Positions 53,184 to 64,000 of a stretch of 64,000 nucleotides of DNA are shown here, piece after piece. The stretch covers positions 1 to 64,000 of the forward strand of contig NZ_FONE01000012.1 in assembly GCF_900112825.1 (NCBI RefSeq), read 5' to 3'. Source of the DNA: Nitrosomonas sp. Nm166 (GTDB lineage: Bacteria; Pseudomonadota; Gammaproteobacteria; Burkholderiales; Nitrosomonadaceae). Within the stretch, counting starts at the first letter, position 1, and each line of letters begins with the position of its first letter. Under the pieces are notes generated by a model. The model did no database searches and was not told the origin of the DNA. It saw nothing but the letters and a program-made list of their open reading frames with translations. The position numbers and the translations under genes are program-made.

Positions 53184-53936
53184 TCAATCCATATACATTC
53201 CACCATTTACATGAAGCGTGGTGCCTGTTATGTAGCCTGCATTAGACGAAGCTAGAAATGCTACTGCTGATGCAACTTCTTCAGGGCGTCCTAGTCTTCC
53301 CAAGGGAACATGCTGGATTAAACTTTGTTGATGCTCGCTGGCCAGCGAGCGGGTCATATCCGTATCAATAAAACCTGGCGCAACGCAATTCACAGTAATA
53401 TTGCGACTTCCTATTTCGCGTGCTAATGATTTGCTAAAGCCGAAGAGTCCTGCCTTGGCGGCTGCATAGTTTGTTTGACCCATATTTCCAATTGCACCGA
53501 CAACAGAAGAGATATTGATAATACGCCCATAACGGGCTTTCATCATCGCACGAAGAACGATGCGACTTAAACGGAACACTGATTTTAGATTGGTTTCCAT
53601 GATCTCATCCCATTCTTCGTCTTTCATACGCACTAACAGGTTGTCGCGCGTAATTCCGGCGTTATTCACCAGTATTTCAATGTCACCAAATTTTTCCCGG
53701 ACGATTTGAATTGAGTGGTTAATTTGCTCAGTATCATTCACGTTTAAAACGATACCGGTACCTTTGATACTTGCCTGCTCCAGATATTGACTGATTGAGT
53801 CGGCACCGCTTTCAGTGGTTGCTGTGCCAATCACAATTGCGCCATGCTGGCCTAATTTTAATGCGATAGCTTGCCCAATCCCGCGACTCGCGCCGGTTAC
53901 TAATGTTATTTTATTTTCCAAGATTATATCCCTCAT
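53184..53936 (-). CDS. fabG: 3-oxoacyl-ACP reductase
   Basis: FabG reduces 3-oxoacyl-ACP with NADPH in the elongation cycle. The protein of about 250 residues is a classical SDR, with the cofactor motif LVTGASRGIGQAIA near 10-23, NNAGITRDNLLVRM near 88-101, and the catalytic Ser, Tyr and Lys in INISSVVG and NYAAAKAG near 138-159. It ends VAFLASSNAGYITGTTLHVNGGM. I place the start at 53936 (MRDIILENK), as in relatives; a longer start at 53963 adds nine residues. No strong ribosome site distinguishes the two. Confidence 0.95.
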   Translation of the reverse strand: MRDIILENKITLVTGASRGIGQAIALKLGQHGAIVIGTATTESGADSISQYLEQASIKGTGIVLNVNDTEQINHSIQIVREKFGDIEILVNNAGITRDNLLVRMKDEEWDEIMETNLKSVFRLSRIVLRAMMKARYGRIINISSVVGAIGNMGQTNYAAAKAGLFGFSKSLAREIGSRNITVNCVAPGFIDTDMTRSLASEHQQSLIQHVPLGRLGRPEEVASAVAFLASSNAGYITGTTLHVNGGMYMD

Positions 53937-53976
53937 AACCAGAGCCATGATGGTGAATAGCAAGTACTCATTGTTA

Positions 53977-54912
53977 TTATTTTAAATTAACAGCTTGTTT
54001 GATTGTTTCACTATCGGCCAGTGACAGTTGTTGTAAATTCTGATCAATGCGTTTATTCAGCCCGGCCAATACTTTTCCCGGCCCGCACTCAATGATATGC
54101 GTGATACCCTCAGCAGCAAAAGCGCGGATGGTATCCACCCACCGCACAGGGCTTACCAATTGCTGAACTAGAATTTCCTTGATGGAGGTAACATCAGCAT
54201 GTGGCTTTACATCGACATTGTGTAGGATCCGAATTTTAGGCGGTTGCAAGGTTGCACGTTCCAATTGCAACCGCATGTTGTCAGCTGCCGGTTTCATCAG
54301 TGAGCAATGCGAAGGAATACTCATCGGTAACAGGATTGCACGCTTAGCGCCTTCTGATCTGGACATTTCAATTCCCTGCAGGATGGCATTTTTGTGGCCG
54401 GCAATGACCACTTGGCCTGGTGAGTTGAAGTTGGCTGGTTCAAGAGATTCTCCATTGCCCTGATTGGTGATATCACGGCAGATGGTTTCGATGATTTTAT
54501 CATCCAGACCTAGAATTGCAGCCATTCCACCGACACCTTCCGGTACGGCCTGTTGCATGGCTTGCGCACGAGAGCGCACCAGTGCTAATGCATCCGCAAA
54601 ATTCATTACTTCTGCTACAACGAGCGCTGTATATTCACCCAGACTATGTCCGGCTAATAACGCTGGCTTTGATCCCCCTAAACTGGTCCATGCACGATAT
54701 ACGGCTACACCTGCTATGAGCATGAGAGGTTGGGTATTGATGGTGAGATTGAGGTCTTCACCAGGCCCGGAACTAACCATTGCCCAGAAATCCTGTTGAA
54801 GGATATCGGATGCTTCTTGAAAGGTTTCCTGAATGATGGGTAAGTCTGCGTACCCGTTCATCATTCCGACCGATTGTGATCCCTGACCTGGAAATACGAA
54901 TGCAAATTTCAT
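53977..54912 (-). CDS. fabD: Malonyl-CoA-ACP transacylase
   Basis: FabD moves malonate from CoA to ACP. The 311-residue protein opens with KFAFVFPGQGSQSVGMM and carries the catalytic GHSLGEYTALV with Ser near 90. The second catalytic His is in SIPSHCSLMKPAA near 200, with VRWVDTIRAFAAEGITHIIECGPGKVLAGL toward the end. It begins at ATG 54912, three bases after the fabH stop plus one codon. A TTG in the same frame at 54915 is less likely as the start. Confidence 0.96.
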   Translation of the reverse strand: MKFAFVFPGQGSQSVGMMNGYADLPIIQETFQEASDILQQDFWAMVSSGPGEDLNLTINTQPLMLIAGVAVYRAWTSLGGSKPALLAGHSLGEYTALVVAEVMNFADALALVRSRAQAMQQAVPEGVGGMAAILGLDDKIIETICRDITNQGNGESLEPANFNSPGQVVIAGHKNAILQGIEMSRSEGAKRAILLPMSIPSHCSLMKPAADNMRLQLERATLQPPKIRILHNVDVKPHADVTSIKEILVQQLVSPVRWVDTIRAFAAEGITHIIECGPGKVLAGLNKRIDQNLQQLSLADSETIKQAVNLK

Positions 54913-54915
54913 CAA

Positions 54916-55872
54916 TCACCAGCGCAGTAACACTGCTCCCCATGTAAAACCACCACCAACACCTTCCAGTAAAATTAACTGATCAGACTGAATACGTCCG
55001 TCCCGTACGGCAATGTCGAGTGCAAGCGGAATGGAAGCGGCAGAGGTGTTGCCATGTTTATCAACGGATACCACTACCTTGTCCATCGGCAACCCCAGTT
55101 TCTTTGCCGTTGATTGAATGATTCGTATATTGGCCTGATGCGGAATCAACCAATCGATGTCCGTCGATTGCAGATTATTTTTTGTGATCGCTTCTTGCAC
55201 GACTTCTTCCAATACCTTGACAGCGAATTTAAAAACGGCGTTGCCTTCCATGTGGATGTAGGGCGTGCCTTGTACTTTCCCTCCACTGATGCATGCAGGT
55301 GCAGACAGAATATTACTATGACTGCCGCTGGCATGAAGATGCGTCGATAGAATGCCGGGCTGATCACTTTGCGAAAGTACCACCGCTCCCGCGCCATCGC
55401 CAAACAATACACATGTGCTCCGGTCGTTCCAGTCAAGTATTTTCGAATAGATTTCACTGCCGACCACTAAGGCATTGCGGCATTTGCCTGAACTGACAAA
55501 CATATCGGCGGTTGCCAGAGCATATACGAAGCCGCTGCAAACTGCTTGCACATCAAAAGCCGGGCAATTTTCTATCCCCAGTTTGTTTTGCAGAATACAG
55601 GCAGTGCTTGGGAAAATCATGTCCGGCGTCGTAGTGGCGACAATGATGAGATCAATATCTCCACCGGTTACACCGGCGGCCTGCATAGCATTTTGGCATG
55701 CATACAATGCCAGATCACTGGCAACCTGGTCTTCACGTGCAATATGTCGCTGTGTGATGCCCGTACGCGTGCGTATCCATTCATCGCTGGTATCCACCAT
55801 GCTTTCCAGATCATGGTTGGTAAGTATCTTTTCAGGTAAATAACTACCTGTTCCAATGATTCGTGAATACAT
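54916..55872 (-). CDS. fabH: 3-oxoacyl-ACP synthase III
   Basis: FabH starts fatty acid synthesis by joining acetyl-CoA and malonyl-ACP. The 318 residues have the catalytic Cys112 in [15 protein letters not shown], the His in [13 protein letters not shown] near 245 and the Asn in [15 protein letters not shown] near 275. It ends [17 protein letters not shown]. Its ATG overlaps the plsX stop by one base (TAATG). Length and spacing are as in other proteobacteria. Confidence 0.97.
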   Translation of the reverse strand: MYSRIIGTGSYLPEKILTNHDLESMVDTSDEWIRTRTGITQRHIAREDQVASDLALYACQNAMQAAGVTGGDIDLIIVATTTPDMIFPSTACILQNKLGIENCPAFDVQAVCSGFVYALATADMFVSSGKCRNALVVGSEIYSKILDWNDRSTCVLFGDGAGAVVLSQSDQPGILSTHLHASGSHSNILSAPACISGGKVQGTPYIHMEGNAVFKFAVKVLEEVVQEAITKNNLQSTDIDWLIPHQANIRIIQSTAKKLGLPMDKVVVSVDKHGNTSAASIPLALDIAVRDGRIQSDQLILLEGVGGGFTWGAVLLRW

Positions 55873-56903
55873 TATCTAGTCATTATTTCCGGAGAATTAT
55901 GGGAAAACTCGGCTACGCGTTCACTGATGCGCCGCAACATGCCACCCCGAACTTCATCAGCTGCGCGCTTGATAGCAAAACCAAATGCATATTTATCAGC
56001 AGAGCCATGGCTTTTAATAACAATACCGCGTAAACCCAACAGACTGGCGCCGTTGTACCGGCGATGATCTACACGATGCTTGAAGGAATTAATAACCGGC
56101 GTGGCAATGATACCAGCTAATTTTGTCAGAACATTACGCTTGAATTCCTCGCGCAGGTAGGTTGCTAACATTTGCGCCAGACCTTCTGAAGTTTTTAAAG
56201 TAATATTACCTACAAAACCATCGCAAACTACTACATCAGTGGTTCCTTTGTAAATGTCGTTGCCTTCGACATTGCCATAAAAATTAAGCCCGCTATTGCG
56301 CAATAATTCAGCCGCTTGCTTAACTGTTTCATTTCCCTTGATTTCTTCTTCGCCAACATTGAGTAGTCCAACACTTGGCGATGGGTTACTTTCCACGGAA
56401 GATACTAAGGAAGCACCCATGATTCCAAATTGGAATAAGTGCTCCGCCGTGCAATCGACATTGGCGCCTAGATCCAATATATAGGTATGGCCAGTGACGG
56501 TTGGCACTATACCTGCCAGAGCAGGACGATCAACGCCTGAAATAGTTTTTAAAACAAAACGCGAAGTTGCCAACAGGGCCCCCGTATTTCCCGCGCTGAT
56601 ACAAGCTTGTGCTTCACCAGTTTTGACAAGATTAATAGATATGCGCATTGAAGAGTTTTTCTTCCAACGCAAAGCCAGTGCAGGTGATTCATCCATGCCT
56701 ACCACTTCACTGGCTGGGTGTAACCGAATTCTGGGGCCTAATTTAGCATTTGCTGCGTGTAATTCTGCTTCAATCGCATCAGGAACGCCTACTAGAATAA
56801 TATTGGCTTCGGGGTCATGACGAAGATAATCAACCGCAGATGGAACTGTGACATGAGGGCCATGGTCGCCACCCATACAATCTATTGCTACAGTAATTTC
56901 CAC
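55872..56903 (-). CDS. plsX: Phosphate acyltransferase PlsX
   Basis: PlsX makes acyl-phosphate from acyl-ACP for phospholipid synthesis by the PlsY route. The 343-residue protein opens [22 protein letters not shown] and contains [28 protein letters not shown] near 57-84, [14 protein letters not shown] and [18 protein letters not shown]. It then reads [18 protein letters not shown] near 220-237. It lies between rpmF and fabH as in the usual cluster. The gap to rpmF is 69 bp. Confidence 0.97.
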   Translation of the reverse strand: MEITVAIDCMGGDHGPHVTVPSAVDYLRHDPEANIILVGVPDAIEAELHAANAKLGPRIRLHPASEVVGMDESPALALRWKKNSSMRISINLVKTGEAQACISAGNTGALLATSRFVLKTISGVDRPALAGIVPTVTGHTYILDLGANVDCTAEHLFQFGIMGASLVSSVESNPSPSVGLLNVGEEEIKGNETVKQAAELLRNSGLNFYGNVEGNDIYKGTTDVVVCDGFVGNITLKTSEGLAQMLATYLREEFKRNVLTKLAGIIATPVINSFKHRVDHRRYNGASLLGLRGIVIKSHGSADKYAFGFAIKRAADEVRGGMLRRISERVAEFSHNSPEIMTR

Positions 56904-56972
56904 TTTCGGTGCTCTTCTTATGACTGAGAAAAACTATATGAGTGTAGCTGATAGCAATAGGTAGTGTAATTT

Positions 56973-57152
56973 TTAGTCGTTTTTAGTTTTAATGACTTTC
57001 TTGCCACGATAATATCCATTGGGGCTAATATGGTGACGTAAATGAACTTCTCCTGTACTCGGTTCAATCGCTAAAGGAGGGTTGGTCAGAAAATCATGCG
57101 CGCGGTGCATACCACGTTTTGAAGGGGATTTTTTATTTTGTTGAACTGCCAT
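56973..57152 (-). CDS. rpmF: 50S ribosomal protein L32
   Basis: This 59-residue basic protein reads [20 protein letters not shown], then [15 protein letters not shown] and [19 protein letters not shown], the classical L32 sequence. The HLRHH and the lack of paired Cys mark a zinc-free form. It is a small protein of the large ribosomal subunit. An AAGGAG-like ribosome site lies before the ATG at 57152. It sits between yceD and plsX, as in most proteobacteria. Confidence 0.97.
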   Translation of the reverse strand: MAVQQNKKSPSKRGMHRAHDFLTNPPLAIEPSTGEVHLRHHISPNGYYRGKKVIKTKND

Positions 57153-57169
57153 TCAAATAACTCCTTGAA

Positions 57170-57685
57170 TCAATTTTTATTTTTAAATGCGGCCAGCGCT
57201 GCAAACGGGTTTGTCAATTGTGTTTTATCAAATAAAATATCTTCATTTGATTCTGGTTGATACATTTCGCATGCACCATCCGGATGACGCGATGAAATCG
57301 ATAAACTAAGGATGATTTCTTCCTCAATTAAACTCCAAACATCCAGATCAGGTGTTGCTAAAATGGCATCGATTGTATCCTCTTCATCGACCTGATCAAG
57401 CTCTGCTTCACTTTCAACGAGTAGCAAAATAGTTTGCAGATCTACGATATGTGGTAATTTGTCAAGACAGCGCTGACAGCAAAGATGTATTTTACCTTTA
57501 ATCTCCAGGTGCAAGTTAGGTTTGTTATTTTTATCAAAGTGACCACTGATTGTGTATCTCAGTTCACCTTCATTATCAAATAAAAGGTCGTGTAAACGCG
57601 CAAGCTCTAACACCGGGATTTTATCCTGATGTATACCCGCATTACGCACAAAATCGATAGAGTCTATCATAAATCGCACAGACAT
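57170..57685 (-). CDS. yceD: YceD/DUF177 family protein
   Basis: This 171-residue cytoplasmic protein is the usual first gene of the rpmF-plsX-fab cluster. It has a conserved CCQRCLDKL motif near 87-95 with cysteines that may bind metal, the acidic EAELDQVDEEDTIDAIL segment, and DVWSLIEEEIILSLSISSRHPDGACEM near 135-160. In plants and some bacteria the family affects 23S rRNA maturation; the bacterial role is not settled. It is divergent from maf by 56 bp. Confidence 0.92.
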   Translation of the reverse strand: MSVRFMIDSIDFVRNAGIHQDKIPVLELARLHDLLFDNEGELRYTISGHFDKNNKPNLHLEIKGKIHLCCQRCLDKLPHIVDLQTILLLVESEAELDQVDEEDTIDAILATPDLDVWSLIEEEIILSLSISSRHPDGACEMYQPESNEDILFDKTQLTNPFAALAAFKNKN

Positions 57686-57741
57686 AAGGCGCGCATGTTA
57701 TATTTTTTATTTTTAAGTGTCAAAAAATACAGAAGGAAATT

Positions 57742-58338
57742 TTGAAAATACAAACCAATACTCAGAAAATTATTTTGGGGTCAAGTTCCATTTATCGTAA
57801 AAAATTGCTGCAGCGTTTACAGATTCCATTCGAAACAATCAGCCCTCGAATTAATGAAGTGCCTTTGTTGAATGAATTGCCGGAGGAAACTGCTTTACGT
57901 TTGGCTGAAACAAAGGCGCGTGCCGTTGCTGAAAGCTACTCGCAAGCGCTTATCATAGGCTCTGATCAAGTGGCGGTGCTCGGAAATTTACGTCTTGGCA
58001 AGCCGATGAATCATGTCAATGCAACTGAGCAGCTACGGCTGGTACGGGGTAAAGAAGTAGTTTTTTATACCGCTTTATGTCTGCTGAATAGTGCTACTGA
58101 TCGGCTGCAGATGCGGGTTATTCCGTATTATGTGAGATTTCGACAATTTAGCGATCATCAGATCGAGAACTATCTACTTAAAGAACAACCCTATCATTGT
58201 GCAGGTAGTGCAAAATCTGAAGGATTGGGTATCGCGCTCATTGAACAAATGACCGGAGAAGATCCCAATGCCTTGATTGGATTGCCGCTGATTGCTCTGG
58301 TAGATATGCTAGCCGATGAGGGTGTTGCGATTGTTTAA
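57742..58338 (+). CDS. maf: Maf family nucleotide pyrophosphatase
   Basis: Maf proteins hydrolyse certain non-canonical or modified nucleoside triphosphates. The 198-residue protein has the N-terminal [30 protein letters not shown] motif and the [16 protein letters not shown] segment near 49-64. [12 protein letters not shown] (catalytic Asp) lies near 72 and [31 protein letters not shown] near 152-182. It starts with TTG, supported by a very good AGAAGGAAAT ribosome site. The GSDQV form suits the YceF-like subgroup. Confidence 0.93.
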   Translation: MKIQTNTQKIILGSSSIYRKKLLQRLQIPFETISPRINEVPLLNELPEETALRLAETKARAVAESYSQALIIGSDQVAVLGNLRLGKPMNHVNATEQLRLVRGKEVVFYTALCLLNSATDRLQMRVIPYYVRFRQFSDHQIENYLLKEQPYHCAGSAKSEGLGIALIEQMTGEDPNALIGLPLIALVDMLADEGVAIV

Positions 58339-58431
58339 GCATGAGTTTTTATAAAAGTTGTTTAATTGCAAATACCTGAATAATGTGAAATCATTGGTTC
58401 AAAATTTTATTTGATAACAGATTTTAGTACG

Positions 58432-58806
58432 ATGAGGAAATATCCTGCTTACCCTATTATCTTTATGCTGATTGTGAGCATACTGACGAATGGGCTTAGT
58501 TTATCCTTCAGGGGAGAGATATTTGCTCATGAACTGGATCACATTTATCATGATCATGCGTTATCAGTAGATCCTGCTACGCACCTAGAACTGCATCACG
58601 GTAACGTCACACGAGATGGTGCTGATCTTGATGCAGCAACGCACTTATGCTTACATTCAGCAGGACAATACCAGCCTTTTTTCTTTAATTCCTTTCCGCA
58701 GATACCGGATCAGATAGCAACAGAAACTTTGGTTGTGTTTGTTTCAGCCTTTATTCCGGAAACAATTCCGGATTTGCCTCTTCGTCCTCCTCGAAGCGTT
58801 TCTTAA
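58432..58806 (+). CDS. Small exported His-rich protein, CzcI-like
   Basis: This protein of 124 residues has an N-terminal hydrophobic segment (YPIIFMLIVSILTNGL). A His-rich stretch follows (HELDHIYHDH, then HLELHHG and HLCLH) that could bind metal. The C-terminus is Pro-rich, with LPLRPPRS, as in CzcI-type proteins that precede czcCBA in some betaproteobacteria. CzcI is thought to be a periplasmic regulator or accessory of the efflux system. The identification rests on position, His content and the C-terminal motif; sequence likeness is otherwise weak. Confidence 0.55.
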   Translation: MRKYPAYPIIFMLIVSILTNGLSLSFRGEIFAHELDHIYHDHALSVDPATHLELHHGNVTRDGADLDAATHLCLHSAGQYQPFFFNSFPQIPDQIATETLVVFVSAFIPETIPDLPLRPPRSVS

Positions 58807-58928
58807 GCTGAATTTTAATGTGTGGTTTGTGGATTGTTTTCTTTGATCTACAGATCGCAGAAACAGGTCAATTCAGGCTTAGCTTGTGACCTTGTGTTTA
58901 GATAGGCTTAGGTACGCGGAGGAGTTCC

Positions 58929-60377
58929 ATGAAATTGAGCGACCGGTTCATAGTATTAAGCTATTTGATATCGTCAACATCATCCATCATATGGTTAGCT
59001 TTTGTCTTGTTGCTGGGTTTCACTGCCCAGATAAGGGCCAGTGCGGATTCTTTTAATGCGCTTTCTGGCACTCACGGAGGCAGAAATAATTCAACTGATC
59101 CGGTCATCAGTGAAGAGAAAGCCGATCTAACCCTACGTGATGCGGTTAATCTTGCATTACTTCGCAATCCCGAGTTGGCTGCTTTTGCCAAGGAAATGCG
59201 CGCCTTGGAAGGAGCAACCCTGCAAGCCGGGTTATTGAAAAATCCGGAATTGTCTGCAAGTGTTAAAAATATTGGAAACGTCCAAAAGTTGCGCGACGAA
59301 GTCAATGCACCCGAATCGATCGCGCAGGAAGTGACGCAGCAGGTTACGACGATCCAGATCGGTCAATTGATTGAGCTGGGTGGCAAACGCGCCGCCCGGG
59401 TCAGTGCGGCCCAATTGGGTGAAGAGCTGGCTGCCATGGACTATGAATCCCGGCGTATAGAAATCATAGTCAGCGTGGCAAATTTGTTTACCGATGTATT
59501 GGCTGGTCAGGAAAGGTTTAAATTGGCCGAGGAGACTAGGCAGCTCGCGCAAAACGTGGTCGATACAGTGGTGTATCGGGTGCAGTCGGGTAAGGTGCCG
59601 CCAATTGAAGAAACTAGGGCCAAGGTAAGCTTATCCACCGCGCACATTGAATATGAGCAAGCGCAACGTGACCTCATCTCGGCCCGCAAACGGCTTGCGT
59701 TGATGTGGGATAGTGACGCGCCGCAGTTTGATAAAGCTTTAGGAGTTCTGGAAGTATCGATTGTGCCACCGGATTTTCAAATGCTGCAGGAGCGTGTGCT
59801 GGACAATCCGATGGCGCTTCGTACCATGAAGAGTATCGAACATCGCAAGGCCTTGCTGGAGGTAGAGCAAACTCGCCGGATTCCTAATCTGACCGTAAAT
59901 GCAGGGGTGGTGAATTATGCGGTACTGGGTGGCAACACGGCTATCGCCAGCGTGACGATTCCATTGCCGTTGTTCGACCGTAACCAAGGCAATCTTAAAG
60001 AAGCGCACCAGCGGGTAAGTAAAGCGGAAGATGAGCAGAGTGTCATGGAGTTGCGGCTGAAAACCGAGCTGGCGCAATCTTATGAAGCGATGACGGCAGT
60101 ATGGAATGAAATCAATATCTTGCGTGACGAAGTGTTGCCAGGAGCCAAGAGTGCTTTTAGCGTGATGCGTAAGGGTTACGAATTGGGAAAATTTGGCTTG
60201 CTGGAGCTAACGGATGCGCAGCGTGTGCTGTTTCAGAATCAATTGCTCTATGTTCGTGCACTTGCAAACTATCAACGTCTGATCAATGACATCGAACGCC
60301 TGATTGCAGCGCCTATCGAAAGTGTCAAGCTTAAGCATGAAACCAACTTACGCCAACTTGAGCGGAAGAGAAAGTAA
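58929..60377 (+). CDS. czcC: Outer-membrane efflux protein, CzcC-like
   Basis: CzcC is the TolC-type outer-membrane channel of the CzcCBA tripartite metal pump. This 482-residue protein has an extended N-terminus with a signal peptide (hydrophobic to about residue 40). Two outer-membrane efflux repeats follow: LTLRDAVNLALLRNPELAAFAKE near 66-88 with TIQIGQLIELGGKRAARV, and VAIPLPLFDRNQGNL-like GNTAIASVTIPLPLFDRNQGNLKEAHQRV near 335-363. An AGGAG ribosome site precedes the ATG. The gap to czcB is 12 bp. Confidence 0.92.
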   Translation: MKLSDRFIVLSYLISSTSSIIWLAFVLLLGFTAQIRASADSFNALSGTHGGRNNSTDPVISEEKADLTLRDAVNLALLRNPELAAFAKEMRALEGATLQAGLLKNPELSASVKNIGNVQKLRDEVNAPESIAQEVTQQVTTIQIGQLIELGGKRAARVSAAQLGEELAAMDYESRRIEIIVSVANLFTDVLAGQERFKLAEETRQLAQNVVDTVVYRVQSGKVPPIEETRAKVSLSTAHIEYEQAQRDLISARKRLALMWDSDAPQFDKALGVLEVSIVPPDFQMLQERVLDNPMALRTMKSIEHRKALLEVEQTRRIPNLTVNAGVVNYAVLGGNTAIASVTIPLPLFDRNQGNLKEAHQRVSKAEDEQSVMELRLKTELAQSYEAMTAVWNEINILRDEVLPGAKSAFSVMRKGYELGKFGLLELTDAQRVLFQNQLLYVRALANYQRLINDIERLIAAPIESVKLKHETNLRQLERKRK

Positions 60378-60389
60378 AAGGATTAGACG

Positions 60390-64000
<3,611 letters not shown>

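Overview
The window looks like chromosomal DNA of a betaproteobacterium, most likely an ammonia oxidiser of the Nitrosomonas group. This is an inference. It rests on the hopanoid genes (hpnA, squalene-hopene cyclase, hpnG), the betaproteobacterial style of the yceD-rpmF-plsX-fabHDG-acpP-fabF-mltG cluster, a protoglobin, a CzcCBA metal efflux operon and many decayed insertion sequences. No rRNA, tRNA, phage or CRISPR array was found.

Layout. 1-2.1 kb: edge of an IS5-type transposase, a DUF423 membrane protein and xseA. 2.1-7.9 kb: an ExbB/TolQ-like proton channel subunit, then hpnA, mlaA, shc and hpnG, which together suggest hopanoid synthesis linked to outer-membrane lipid handling. 7.9-12.9 kb: an MsbA-like ABC exporter, a DUF917 protein paired with a PAS-GGDEF diguanylate cyclase, and a small secreted protein. 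13.1-19.7 kb: ethanolamine ammonia-lyase (eutBC), threonine dehydrogenase plus glycine C-acetyltransferase, and formate-tetrahydrofolate ligase. 19.8-26 kb is a genomic scrapyard: a prfC relic, a SNF2-family helicase gene broken by a short duplication and by a one-base deletion, and a frameshifted IS5 element whose ends and target duplication can still be seen.

26-34.5 kb: accessory genes (DUF488, a LysR regulator, an IS1595-type relic, an orphan THUMP protein, a mono-heme lipoprotein, a DUF2780 protein, an unusual alpha/beta hydrolase with a cysteine nucleophile next to a DCC thiol protein, a membrane protein and a parvulin). 34.6-39 kb: LolD-like ATPase, FtsX permease and AttH/CrtC lipocalin operon. 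39.2-40.4 kb: a 38-residue membrane peptide gene and a protoglobin, with strong hairpins in the gaps. 40.5-44.3 kb: glycerophosphodiester/glycerol-3-phosphate genes. 44.3-50.4 kb: ankyrin-repeat exported protein, PgeF, ZIP transporter, DUF4019 protein and a three-domain GT2-GtrA-GT39 glycosyltransferase. 50.5-57.7 kb: the fatty acid synthesis cluster on the minus strand. 57.7-64 kb: maf, then a czcI-like gene and czcCBA, with czcA running off the right end.

Nothing here is certainly a new system. The best candidates for a second look are the DUF917/diguanylate cyclase pair, the small membrane peptide with its hairpins beside the protoglobin, the Cys-nucleophile hydrolase/DCC pair, the terminal-repeat-like pair between kbl and fhs, and the layered decay at 20-26 kb.
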